Below, piece after piece: positions 27,424-36,765 of a DNA stretch of 64,000 nt. Every line of letters begins with the position of its first letter. The stretch's first letter is position 1. The notes beneath the pieces were generated by a model, which was given only the letters and a program-made list of their open reading frames with translations, made no database searches and was not told where the DNA came from. The translations under genes and the position numbers were made by a program. This stretch comes from Rhizobium sp. Pop5 (GTDB lineage: Bacteria; Pseudomonadota; Alphaproteobacteria; Rhizobiales; Rhizobiaceae): the NCBI RefSeq assembly GCF_024721175.1, contig NZ_CP099398.1, positions 1 through 64,000 on the forward strand, in the 5' to 3' direction.

Positions 27424-28839
27424 TGTCCCAGGGAGTGGTGTAGGTGGCGGCTTTGGTCGCCGCGTTCTCCGGCATGGGCCGGGACGATCAGCGCGCCACG
27501 GCTGGCAGGCTGATGAGCGGATCATCGCTCATCTGGCTGATGGTTTCCAGCGTCATGTATCTGGCGCGTTGGACAGCCCATTCGTCGTTTTGCTCGAGCA
27601 GGATCGCGCCGACGAGGCGGACGATGGCGTCGTCATTGGGGAAGATGCCGACGACCTCGGTCCTGCGCTTGATTTCGCCATTGAGGCGCTCGATCGGGTT
27701 GGTGCTGTGCAGCTTGGCGCGGTGCTCCTTCGGGAAGGTCATGTAGGCGAGAACGTCTTCTTCGGCATCATCCATGATGGCGGCGAGCTTCGGGACCTTC
27801 GGGCGGATTTGGTCGGCGACGGCGCGCCATTGGGTGCTTGCGGCTTCCGGCGTCTCCTGGGCGAAGGCGGTGGCGATAAAGGCGGAGACGACACGCCGAC
27901 CGCTCTTGCCGGCGTGGGCGAGAACGTTGCGCATGAAGTGGACCCGGCAGCGCTGCCAGGTTGCGTTTAGCACCTTGGTGACGGCGGCCTTGAGGCCCTC
28001 GTGGGCGTCGGAGACGACCAGCTTGACGCCTCTGAGGCCACGGCGAGTCAGCTTGCGTAGGAACTCGGTCCAGATCGGCTCGGCTTCGGAGGTGCCGACC
28101 TCCATGCCCAGCACCTCGCGGCGACCGTCGTTGTTGACACCAACGGCGATGATCACGGCAACGGAGACGATGCGGCCGCCCCGGCGGACCTTTAGGTAGG
28201 TGGCATCGATCCACAGATATGGCCAGTCGCCCTCGATCGGCCGCTCGAGGAAGGCCTTGACCTTTCCGTCGATCTCCTCGCACAGCCGGCTGACCTGGCT
28301 CTTGGAGATGCCGCTCATACCCATGGCCTTGACCAGATCGTCGACCGAGCGGGTCGAGATTCCCTGCACATAGGCCTCTTGAATGACCGCCGTCAGCGCC
28401 TTCTCGGCCATGCGCCGCGGCTCCAGGAAGCCCGGAAAGTAAGAGCCCTTCCTGAGCTTTGGAATGCGCAGCTCGACGGTTCCGGCGCGCGTCTCCCAAT
28501 CCCGCTCGCGGTAGCCGTTGCGCTGGGCCGTCCGCAGCGGGTTCTTCTCGCCATAGCCGGCACCGGTGGCAGCGCCCACCTCCAGCTCCATCAGCCGCTC
28601 GGCGGCAAAGCCGATCATCTCGCGCAAAAGATCGGCGTCGGGGGACTTCTCCACGAGCGCACGCAGGTTCATCATGTCGTCGGTCATCGGTGGTTCCTTC
28701 GAATCAGGTTGGTGTCAGCAACCCAACCCTACTGAAGAACATCGATGACCACCGCTTCGCCGCCCGCTCACTACCGCGCTGTTGAGGGCGCGCTCGCGAG
28801 CGGCTTCGCTACCGCCGAGCTACACCATCTGTAGGGACA
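27424..28839. mobile_element. IS256-family insertion sequence
   Basis: The transposase ORF is bounded by imperfect inverted ends. TGTCCC followed after six bases by TGGTGTAG occurs on the left from 27424, and its complement occurs on the right, ending at 28839. I found no 8-bp target duplication in the adjacent bases. A degenerate second copy of the same group lies at 57395. Confidence 0.75.
27488..28687 (-). CDS. IS256-family transposase
   Basis: This 399-residue mutator-type DDE transposase begins [15 protein letters not shown] and contains the family blocks [15 protein letters not shown] (first Asp), [13 protein letters not shown] (second Asp), [11 protein letters not shown], and the C-terminal [15 protein letters not shown] (Glu). 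Length is standard and the frame is intact, so the element may be active. Confidence 0.95.
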   Translation of the reverse strand: MTDDMMNLRALVEKSPDADLLREMIGFAAERLMELEVGAATGAGYGEKNPLRTAQRNGYRERDWETRAGTVELRIPKLRKGSYFPGFLEPRRMAEKALTAVIQEAYVQGISTRSVDDLVKAMGMSGISKSQVSRLCEEIDGKVKAFLERPIEGDWPYLWIDATYLKVRRGGRIVSVAVIIAVGVNNDGRREVLGMEVGTSEAEPIWTEFLRKLTRRGLRGVKLVVSDAHEGLKAAVTKVLNATWQRCRVHFMRNVLAHAGKSGRRVVSAFIATAFAQETPEAASTQWRAVADQIRPKVPKLAAIMDDAEEDVLAYMTFPKEHRAKLHSTNPIERLNGEIKRRTEVVGIFPNDDAIVRLVGAILLEQNDEWAVQRARYMTLETISQMSDDPLISLPAVAR

Positions 28840-28882
28840 CGACCAGGAAGTTTCGCCCATGCAAGGCGATCATACCGCTTAT

Positions 28883-30190
28883 TTACGCTGCCTCAGCTTC
28901 CTCGGTCGCGTTTTCAAAGGGCAAAAACCCTTTGTAAACGAGCTGGTTCCTTACTACCGACTCGTGAACGAAAAACGTCTCTGCGGCAGCTTCGATGCTT
29001 TCTGGCGTGGGATTGTTGACGTCGAGCTCATGTCGCAGGTCATCGAACGGGCATAAAAGGCTTCGCGCAAAGGCCCGCTGGAATTTTTGTCTATCTGTGT
29101 TCGAACGGCTGACAACGCCGAACTCAGCCCCAGATTTCCAGACGGCATCGCCAAAGATTCTCGCTAGCTCGTAACGACGGTCCTTCGGACGCAAAGTCTG
29201 AAGCGACAGACGGGTCCGGTCAGAATCGTCAGACATCCGCACGCCATAGGGAAGTTGACGTGCAGTCGCCGTCGCTTTCTTCAAGTCGGCCCAACGCGCT
29301 CCAAGGATATCAGCAAGACTACCGCTCCGCAGTTGCCCAGGTCGCGCGCCGATCATCGCGCGCAAGTTTGCCGCCGCGCTTTCCGCAAATCGCCACGGGG
29401 CCGCCGTAGCGGGAAGTTCTGGATCCTTCTCGATCTTGGTTGCGAGACTGAGGTCGACCTTCGCATCCGACAGCCGCGTTGCTTCGATCGCCTGCCCAAG
29501 TATTGTTGCTGATTCTGCACCAGGCCTGGCGCGAGCTGCCTCTTCCACGCCCTCTTCACCGGCCAACCCCTCGAAATCGATCAGTGCGGTGACGACATCG
29601 TCCGGCGCTTCGTCGGCATCATATCCGAGACAGGCTTCAAGCCTTCTCCACCCCGCCAGTTCTGGGTCTCTCCGTTCTGCTAAGACCTGACCGAAAAGTG
29701 CCTCAAGCGCTTTGCCATCTACTGAGCTCGCACAGTGCTCGATGACGACCTGGAGAAAGGCGTCGAGCTCCTTCTCATATTCGTCAGCCATGACCATCCC
29801 GACACCATTGATGTCGACATATTGTTGTGGGCCGCCTGCCGAGCGCTTCCCGAGGCTTGGTGCAAAAACGATCCGATCCGCCGAACTGTAGATCATAACC
29901 GGCGGCCATAGTGCGCCGCCCATCGCAGAGTTCAACTCGTGTCGCAGGCGCCAGTCCGCTGACACGGAATGAGAGCCGTTGATAGTCTCCCACCGCAGGC
30001 GCCACCAATTATCAACGAACCACAAGGCCAGTCCGGTGGCAGAAGCTCTGAAATAGTCCCGAATGGCTTTTTTTTCCGTATCAGCGATACGGGACAATAC
30101 CCGGTCGCCCAACCGAAGCGAAATCTCTGCAACTTCGCTACCGGCTGCAGACCAGTTGGCGGATAGTTCGAAGAAACGACTGTCGGTCAT
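28883..30190 (-). CDS. Unknown protein with ImmA/IrrE-like C-terminal tail
   Basis: I do not recognise this 435-residue protein as a whole. Its last 60 residues, AFARSLLCPFDDLRHEL followed by PTPESIEAAAETFFVHESVV, resemble the segment after the active site in ImmA/IrrE peptidases. In those proteins FAaxLLMP precedes a helix-turn-helix-like segment. The HExxH motif of an active peptidase is not found. The middle (about 215-300) is rich in charged residues and alanine. It overlaps the upstream gene by four bases (ATGA), so the two form an operon between the methyltransferase/IS256 and the protease operon. Confidence 0.6.
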   Translation of the reverse strand: MTDSRFFELSANWSAAGSEVAEISLRLGDRVLSRIADTEKKAIRDYFRASATGLALWFVDNWWRLRWETINGSHSVSADWRLRHELNSAMGGALWPPVMIYSSADRIVFAPSLGKRSAGGPQQYVDINGVGMVMADEYEKELDAFLQVVIEHCASSVDGKALEALFGQVLAERRDPELAGWRRLEACLGYDADEAPDDVVTALIDFEGLAGEEGVEEAARARPGAESATILGQAIEATRLSDAKVDLSLATKIEKDPELPATAAPWRFAESAAANLRAMIGARPGQLRSGSLADILGARWADLKKATATARQLPYGVRMSDDSDRTRLSLQTLRPKDRRYELARIFGDAVWKSGAEFGVVSRSNTDRQKFQRAFARSLLCPFDDLRHELDVNNPTPESIEAAAETFFVHESVVRNQLVYKGFLPFENATEEAEAA

Positions 30191-30729
30191 CGATAAAAAG
30201 CCTCTGCGGCCTCGATAGCGGCCCTAAAATTCTCATCGTCTGTTATTGTAAATCCTCCTTGCGCGAAAGCAACCGTTCGCGAACGAGCGAGAATTTGTCG
30301 AGCGAAAGCATCATTCTGCAGGATCGGGTATCCATGATATTCCGCCTGGCCCGCATTTGTTATGCGCAGTTCGTAAATCCAACCAGTGTCATCGATTGTC
30401 CAGAGCATCGCTGGAACATCTCCCGCGGCTCGCTCCGACTGCAGGCCAAGATGGAGTCCTCGCCTCAGCAGCTGCGGAATCCTCGAAATATCCGCCTGAG
30501 CGAACTTTGCATGTTCGTCGCAATAGGTGCGCTCGACATCAGGACCAACATAAGGCTTCAATCCATAAGCAATCGGATTGTACTTGTGCTTGGAGTAGGG
30601 GCTATATCTAACAGCGTTGCACAGATCATCGCGCTCCGCATCCCCCGGTATCGATGAGCAAAGTCGGCGCTTGGGATTGTCGCGAGAGCGCTCCACAACG
30701 AGCCGCTTTGGAGGGCGAATTCTACCCAT
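30187..30729 (-). CDS. Unknown protein, operon partner of the ImmA-like gene
   Basis: This 180-residue soluble protein is not recognised. It contains cysteines at C24, C37 and C70 (in RTYCDEHAKF), a possible metal-binding pattern. The second half is predicted alpha/beta with a WTIDDTGWIYELRITNAGQ strand pair. The first ATG is at 30729; a TTG three codons upstream is also possible. The stop overlaps the next gene's ATG. Conserved pairing of the two genes suggests a joint function, perhaps toxin-antitoxin or defence, but that is speculation. Confidence 0.55.
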   Translation of the reverse strand: MGRIRPPKRLVVERSRDNPKRRLCSSIPGDAERDDLCNAVRYSPYSKHKYNPIAYGLKPYVGPDVERTYCDEHAKFAQADISRIPQLLRRGLHLGLQSERAAGDVPAMLWTIDDTGWIYELRITNAGQAEYHGYPILQNDAFARQILARSRTVAFAQGGFTITDDENFRAAIEAAEAFYR

Positions 30730-31210
30730 TGAGCTCAATCACATTCTGAAAAAACATTGCCGTCGTTACAGCGTCTTTGCCTTGGATTTGCAAGCTATTT
30801 TGTGGTCGCTCATATGATATGGTGTGCTGGGCCAGAGGTACACCGATGAGATATCGCGACAACGGCGCGCGGAAGGAAGCAGCGCAATTCCGATGTCGGT
30901 GATGGAAGTCCGGACAGATCAGGATCTTCGTCGATCAACTCTCAGGGTCCGCAAGCTGCCGTGCTGCGCCTTCGTATTCGTTCTCGCAGTCGAGCTGATC
31001 CTGCTTGCGTTTTCAAACTACGTGCAACTTCCACCGAACTTGATTTCGTCGAGCCACTTCGTGCGATGGCACGCGGCGGACTGGAAGCGGAAGCCCGAGC
31101 ATTTCCATACATATCAATAGTTTGCCGACCAAACCGCTGTGTTTCCGGTTCGATTCCGATCAAGGCGCGCCATATAATCTCAGCCGTGCGGTCTATGCGT
31201 CCCAGCGGAG
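30730..31210. other. Intergenic region, nothing recognised
   Basis: A 480-bp segment separates two minus-strand operons. Overlapping short ORFs on both strands (for example 30961-31368) show no domain similarity or ribosome-binding site. It should contain the promoter for the 30729 gene. Confidence 0.4.
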
Positions 31211-33523
31211 TCAGTGTGCCACTGTACTTAGCATTTGTTGAAAACATCGCTGAATTCCCGGAGTGCCTCCGGTGGAGGCTCTTGTCTGGAGAGCTTTCCT
31301 CGCTGTTGGACCGTATTCTCGATCCGGTAACGGCAAGTCCAAATTCGATGAAGCGACCAACAACTTGAATTTCTGAACTGGGATATTCTCCCCTGTATCG
31401 CAACTGCCGGCCGATGATGGCCAAGTCGGATCGTTGGTAATTATAGCCATTATCGGCGTCTTGCCCCAGTTGTCAGCAACGTTTGAGTCTGCACCGAACG
31501 CAAGCAATAGCCGAACAGCATCAACAGAGCCCTCCTCTACGGCTGAATGCAGAACCGTATGGAAGCGGTCACCGTCTCTATAGATTTGATTTGGATTAGC
31601 GTTGTTGCGCAGCAGGAATTCAATCATTGCTCGATTGCCGCAATGTGAGTCTTCATCCCACACGGCGTTAATGAGGGGCGTCCAAGAGTTACCGCCGCTT
31701 CCGTCGACACGGCCGCCGCGCTTGAGTATTTCGTCCGCAATTCGTACGCGAGAATTCGTTCGGGAAATACAATTGGGTTTGTTCGCGACAAACGAGCCAG
31801 GTTCATTAGCAGCCGCCACAGCGAGCAACGGAGAATGTCCGGAACCGTCAATGGTGTTTGGATCTCCGATTGTATCCAGGAGCCGAATAAATTGAGATTC
31901 GTCAGCTAGATACGCGGCCCGTACAAGCTCGTCTGAGCGAGAGTGTATTGGCATTTGGATCCGCGCTTGGGTCTGCAGAGCGTCGTTGATCGCGTCAATC
32001 GGTACGACTAGACCAGTACAATCGCTTGTATCAGTGAGAAAACCTAGGATCTTGCTGCCCTGCAAAACCACCAGCGAGCCACTTCTCCCTTGCTTGAAAA
32101 GGCACTTTCCGAAATCCCGGATCACAAGTCGGGCGTTGTTTGAATCAGTTACCTTAACGGGTATATAGTCGTATGCGCCAGACTCACGAGCAAATATGAG
32201 CTCATCTTCCTTTGGAATGTCATTGAGTATACGGGGCGAGACAATTTTACAAGGACTGCTGGTTTCGTCTCCAATATCAACGAGCGCTATGTCAATGTCT
32301 TGATAGCGCCAAGGTTTTATCCATTGCGGCGGCAAGTTCGATGGGGGATTGACCGGTGCATCAATTTTGGTTTCCCCAAATTCGATACGTATGGTGGCGG
32401 ATATGCGTTGATGGTCTTTCGATTCCACGACGTGAAGCGCCGTGATTACATAACATCGCCCGTTGGAATTGAATATGTATCCTTGACCGTCGTCTAGACC
32501 TTTCACGTATACCGACTGGCTGTGGGATAGAGCGGGGAAAAACAGAACGAAAACAGCCAATATGCTGGCGAAGAAACAGAGGTACCGCAAATTGGACCTA
32601 CGTTGCCCTTTCCGCGAACTCATATACTTCACCAATTTAGAAATCCTCCCCATCCAGTCTGGAACAGACATCGCGAAACCCAGGAGGGCGAGGAGTAGGA
32701 GCAAAACCGGATCCGTTTTCACGCGGTCTAGCCACGAAACAGATAACGGAATGCCAGTCCCAGCGAACGATCGCACGACAGTCTCCTTGGTCGGAAAGTG
32801 CGCGCTGACCTCTATCGCGCCGTCCGACCCGGCCCGCGCAAAAACACTTGCGTAACCTTTTGTGTCCATCCAGTTGATCATGTCACCAGCGCTTAGCGGA
32901 ACTGGGGATCCTCGGACAACATGGGCACCGAAGATAGTGTTAGACAAAGGGGTCGCTATTCCGCCCAGTAAGAACAGCCCGCGATGGCTTCCGAATGTTC
33001 TGCCATCTCCGCCAATCATCAGGCGAGACGCCGTTGTAGCGAATGAAAAAATGTTGCCGGTGTCAAAATAGGATTTCGTGAGAACGATGACTGCATGGTC
33101 CACTGCAATCGATTTGCCCTCAGAGGACCGAAGTACGATCGACTTTAGATTCGGAGTCCCGATCAAAGAAATCTCAAGCTCAGTCTGACGTACGCGACGC
33201 ATCACGATTCTTACCGAGCCACTGAGCTCTGCAACGCCGGAAAAACTTCCTTCAAAAGACGGTTCAAGCTGTCCCAGACAACCGCCCGATTTCGCCCCAC
33301 GGGTCAGGTTGTCGGGGGGTGAGCTACCCTCAATACAAACCAGGGCCGAGTCCAGGGCCAAGACATTGGGCTGATTGAGAAGCGTTGCAGAGGTTTGAAA
33401 ATCCACGATATCCGTCTGCGCATTTACATCGACGGTCGAAGCGGCCGGGCTAAGCGAGAAAAGCCCCAGTGCCGCCGAGAGGGCGACTAAAAATAAGAGA
33501 AATGCAACTCGACGAAAGATCAT
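31211..33523 (-). CDS. Membrane protein with trypsin-like protease domain and ankyrin repeats
   Basis: This 770-residue protein begins with a hydrophobic signal/anchor (MIFRRVAFLLFLVALSAALG). A beta-rich region follows, then two transmembrane helices (about 272-287 and 314-332) and a chymotrypsin-fold protease domain. The likely catalytic triad is H364 (VITALHVVES), D411 (DIDIALVDIG) and S481 (QGRSGSLVV). The C-terminal 220 residues are ankyrin repeats (GHSPLLAVAAANE, SWTPLINAVWDE, HTVLHSAVEEGSVDAVRLLLAFGAD, WGKTPIMAII). I chose the ATG at 33523 because it overlaps the preceding stop (ATGA) and starts the signal sequence. It may be a surveillance or effector protease; substrate unknown. Confidence 0.78.
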   Translation of the reverse strand: MIFRRVAFLLFLVALSAALGLFSLSPAASTVDVNAQTDIVDFQTSATLLNQPNVLALDSALVCIEGSSPPDNLTRGAKSGGCLGQLEPSFEGSFSGVAELSGSVRIVMRRVRQTELEISLIGTPNLKSIVLRSSEGKSIAVDHAVIVLTKSYFDTGNIFSFATTASRLMIGGDGRTFGSHRGLFLLGGIATPLSNTIFGAHVVRGSPVPLSAGDMINWMDTKGYASVFARAGSDGAIEVSAHFPTKETVVRSFAGTGIPLSVSWLDRVKTDPVLLLLLALLGFAMSVPDWMGRISKLVKYMSSRKGQRRSNLRYLCFFASILAVFVLFFPALSHSQSVYVKGLDDGQGYIFNSNGRCYVITALHVVESKDHQRISATIRIEFGETKIDAPVNPPSNLPPQWIKPWRYQDIDIALVDIGDETSSPCKIVSPRILNDIPKEDELIFARESGAYDYIPVKVTDSNNARLVIRDFGKCLFKQGRSGSLVVLQGSKILGFLTDTSDCTGLVVPIDAINDALQTQARIQMPIHSRSDELVRAAYLADESQFIRLLDTIGDPNTIDGSGHSPLLAVAAANEPGSFVANKPNCISRTNSRVRIADEILKRGGRVDGSGGNSWTPLINAVWDEDSHCGNRAMIEFLLRNNANPNQIYRDGDRFHTVLHSAVEEGSVDAVRLLLAFGADSNVADNWGKTPIMAIITNDPTWPSSAGSCDTGENIPVQKFKLLVASSNLDLPLPDREYGPTARKALQTRASTGGTPGIQRCFQQMLSTVAH

Positions 33524-34230
33524 TCGACAACCTTTATCTGGATGCTCTTTTCGGGAGAGCCGAATGGATCGATAATGTTTATCTCGATCTGTTGCGCTGC
33601 GTCGGGTTCGGAAACCTTTAGCTCGCAGGCAGTGTCGAATGCTGCGGCGGACTTGATAGTCTGCGGTGACACCTGGGCGCATTTCAGCACCTTGCTCGGT
33701 TGTGCTGGGTCCGTCACAAGATAAGCATCGTCATCAAGCGCTTGAAACAGAAGGGTGGTCACCTGTTCGGGCCTGTTTGATCCGAACCAAATCGTAACAT
33801 GCGCAGCTTTATCTCGGTCGTCCGAACAGTTCTGGCCATATGAGAGATCGACCGCGAATTCGCGTTCGAGGAGGCTGGTAACAAACTGTTTGCGGTCGCC
33901 AACGATCGGGAGGCTGATCGACTGTACACCTTCTGACGCGTCTGCCATGTCAATTTCGCCCGAGGCGTTATAACGCCCATCCTGGCTGGTCATTGCGAGG
34001 CATAGTTTAGTGCCAAGTGCAGCTTTGTGATTGAACGAGACGACCTCTGAGGCTTGAGCTTCCGGAACTTTCAACAGTTGGACCCCAACGAATGCTGGAA
34101 GCCCGACCGGGACGTTCGTGTCAAATTTGTCTTGAAAGCTGATCAGCCGTGGTCCTGCTAGGGATGAAGCTGCTGACATTGCCAATATCGTGAACGCGAC
34201 AGAGAGTTCGTGCCGAGCGTCGAGCCGCAT
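33520..34230 (-). CDS. Secreted protein of unknown function, partner of the protease
   Basis: This 236-residue protein has an N-terminal signal peptide (residues 1-25, ending SSLAG) and a beta-rich body with three conserved-looking cysteines (NCS, LKCAQV, TACEL). TTAGGAGAAAGG precedes the ATG. The stop overlaps the protease gene start, so the pair is co-translated. It may be a periplasmic ligand or inhibitor of the protease. No family is recognised. Confidence 0.7.
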   Translation of the reverse strand: MRLDARHELSVAFTILAMSAASSLAGPRLISFQDKFDTNVPVGLPAFVGVQLLKVPEAQASEVVSFNHKAALGTKLCLAMTSQDGRYNASGEIDMADASEGVQSISLPIVGDRKQFVTSLLEREFAVDLSYGQNCSDDRDKAAHVTIWFGSNRPEQVTTLLFQALDDDAYLVTDPAQPSKVLKCAQVSPQTIKSAAAFDTACELKVSEPDAAQQIEINIIDPFGSPEKSIQIKVVE

Positions 34231-34959
34231 GACCTTTCTCCTAAAGAGATCGTCTACTGAAGCTCAGTACCGGAGGCTGAAAACAAAGAGCTTCGTTCAC
34301 ATTTGGAGTGTATCATTCCGCAAGCCAAGGACAAATGATATAGTTTTGTGTAATGCGAATGTCCTGCAGATCATTAGGTCAATGATATAATTTATTATTC
34401 AATTCCTATTGGAATGCCTACTCCATGTGGAGGCGGCTACGAGGATGAATCGGCATAGCCGATCGCTTTACTCTGACGAGACTGTAGCGCTGGTATCGCC
34501 TGTCTTCGTCGGAATCGACATCTACTCGTTTGTGAGTGGTAGAGCTAACGAAACCACGATTTGAGCAGAGGAAGACCAGCGGTGTCAACATGAAGATTGG
34601 GTTCGGTGTAGCCTGTGATCTGAACAACGATCCTTTCGCGCCGCGCCAAGACGCGATCGATATCGTGCGCTCATTGGTGCTCGCGCAGTGAGGGAGAAGG
34701 TCGGATGGAATTGGTGGCGAGGTCCTTGAGCGATGGCAAGCTCGATTGTGCATCAGAACGCAACCAGTGTTCTGGTCCCACGTTGTCCTCGCTGTCATAG
34801 CGGGTGAATTTATTCCCCAGCTTTAGCAGAAATGCGGCCAGAGACACCACCGACCGACTGCAAATGCTGCCGGGCGGCTTTGCGCCTCCATCCCGGTCAT
34901 AGCGCCCACAGAAGGGGCGGCTCGAAAGCGGACACTGCAGTGGACTGGCGAGGCAGCGT
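34231..34959. other. Intergenic region with degraded ORFs
   Basis: An AT-rich segment (34320-34400) probably holds the promoter of the 34230 gene. The remainder has minus-strand frames such as GNKFTRYDSEDNVGPEHWL (near 34780) that read like the end of a real protein, but I cannot assign them. Confidence 0.4.
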
Positions 34960-35760
34960 GCTTGCGCCAACAGCGGGCAATTGGGAGCTTTGGCAGGGAG
35001 GACTTTCTCAGCTTGCCCGCGCCATGACAGGTGGGATTCCAAGGCACGGCTGAAGGCGGCCTCGGAATCATAACCGATGCGGCGGGGGCACCTCGCTCAC
35101 CCGCGCATCGGAGCGCTTGAGCATGTCGCTCGCCAACAGCAGGCGCCAGCGGGTCTGGTAGTGCAGCAGCCTGCCCCGACCAGTGTCGAGAAGCGTTCGG
35201 CGAAATTTGAGCGCGACATCCCGGCCACAGCGGCCAGTTCTGCGACGCTTCTGCGACGGAAGGCTCGTCGTGAATGGCTTTCAGCGCCCGGCTGATGCGG
35301 GTATCCGCGAGCGCTGCGAGCCAGCCCTTCTCCTCCGGTGGCGCCGTGCAGACCCAGATGTGCGTGGCCCGGATGACCATCACGTCGATGAGGCGCGAGA
35401 TCATGATGGCCGCGCCCGGTCTCGCGAGGAGAAGGCGGGGCTGGTAACGGCCTGCCTTGAGCCCGATGCGGTGACCTCCGGGATTGACCACCGGCCGGTA
35501 CACATGTCAGTGAGCTCTTCCGCTGGCGCAAGGAGTTGGGCCGGACCGAGGAGCCCGAGTGCCGACGCGACGGCCACTTGCTGCCGATGATCGTATCCGA
35601 GACCGCCACGGTAGGCTCGCCCGCACCGGACCGCCCACAACATCTCTTCTCGACGGAAGCGCAGCGATGTAACGATCGAACTTGGTCGAGGCCGACGCGT
35701 CCGCGTAGATAGCGACATCGAGACGGACGCGACGATAATGTTCGCAAGATCACATGCATG
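34960..35760 (-). pseudogene. AraC-family transcriptional regulator, multiply frameshifted
   Basis: Pieces of one AraC protein are spread over three minus-strand frames: the cupin-side segment ATHIWVCTAPPEEKGWLAAL ADTRISRALKAIHDEP, then LAAVAGMSRSNFAERFS (helix-turn-helix), then the terminal RIGYDSEAAFSRAF-type segment near 35070. At least three frame changes are needed to join them, so the gene is dead. The N-terminal limit near 35760 is approximate. Confidence 0.72.
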
Positions 35761-35805
35761 ACTTCGAAAGATGTAGCACGCTGCCGTCGAAGTCCTCTAT
35801 TCAAA

Positions 35806-36717
35806 TCAAACCGTTGGCGCAGTCGCAACAGTTTCAGCCGTGAGGACGTTGTAGAATTTCTGGGCCAGTTTTCCGAAGCCGAGAACGCCGGGGTGGAGTT
35901 CATTGGCCCAATCTTCCGGTTTCAGCGTGCCTTGGGTCTGGATGAGATGATAGTTGTTCTTGGGCTCCACAGCGAGCCGTTCCAGCATTTGCCGGAAGGC
36001 GCTAAGTGCTTCTTTGGCTATCCTGGTTCCGTCTTCAAGACCCCAATTGCAGAAATCCAACGACGGCTTCAGCCAAGGTCCGGCGCAGGATGGATGTTTC
36101 CCATTCGGTATTGGAAAGTCATAGGAATGTCCGTAGATCGGGACACCCGGAGCGTGCCTGTTCCTCATTTCAAACAATGCCAAATAGCAGGCCTCGACAG
36201 CACCCAGCGCCTTTCCGAACCGATCAGCATTCAGCCCCGTGACCTTTCCGTCGTTGAAATCCAGGAAGATGCAAAACTGGTCGCCGGCTATGTCATTTCC
36301 CCCTGCGGAAATCAGAATGGCGTCGGGTTTGCCGTCGACCCAGTTCCCTTTATCCCGCAGAGCGGTGATCATCCTTTCTTGCTTTGGCAGCGACAATTCG
36401 TCGATTGCCGCATCCCCGTGATGCGCGAGGTTCAAGATCGTCGGTGGGTGTGCACCATAGTGGCGAAGCTGGGCAATGATGTCAGTATCCTGAAAGGGGA
36501 GTCCATTGCCGGTGAGAGGGTAGTCGAACCAGGAGTCGCCCTCGGCCAGCATGACCAGCGATCTCCCGGCTGCGGTCGCCGCAGCGCCGATCGTCATCGC
36601 AGCTTCGCGTGCTGCTGCCAGCCGCGCAACGTTTGCCTTGTGAATTCTCGTCCGTTCGGCAATGTCATTTTCGATGTCATCGTTGTGCTGCTTGGGGGTC
36701 AGTGCCTGTTGTTCCAT
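35806..36717 (-). CDS. SGNH/GDSL-type hydrolase
   Basis: This 303-residue esterase-fold protein has the block I motif GDSWFDYP at residues 60-67 (nucleophile S62), SAGGNDIAG at 137-145 (block III Asn), and DWANELHPG with the Asp-x-x-His-type pair around 269-275. No signal peptide is seen. It lies 48 bp downstream of a lysozyme-like gene on the same strand. The substrate is unknown; acyl or acetyl groups on lipids or glycans are typical for the fold. Confidence 0.85.
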   Translation of the reverse strand: MEQQALTPKQHNDDIENDIAERTRIHKANVARLAAAREAAMTIGAAATAAGRSLVMLAEGDSWFDYPLTGNGLPFQDTDIIAQLRHYGAHPPTILNLAHHGDAAIDELSLPKQERMITALRDKGNWVDGKPDAILISAGGNDIAGDQFCIFLDFNDGKVTGLNADRFGKALGAVEACYLALFEMRNRHAPGVPIYGHSYDFPIPNGKHPSCAGPWLKPSLDFCNWGLEDGTRIAKEALSAFRQMLERLAVEPKNNYHLIQTQGTLKPEDWANELHPGVLGFGKLAQKFYNVLTAETVATAPTV

Positions 36718-36765
36718 GGAAGGTACTCGCTTGGCTGGTGGCTTCGGTCGATTGAGCAGTGTCGA

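Noticed and set aside
27416..28847. 8-bp target-site duplication around IS256
   Set aside because: The flanks (GTTGATCA and CGACCAGG) do not match, so no duplication is claimed; ends may have been altered by later rearrangement.
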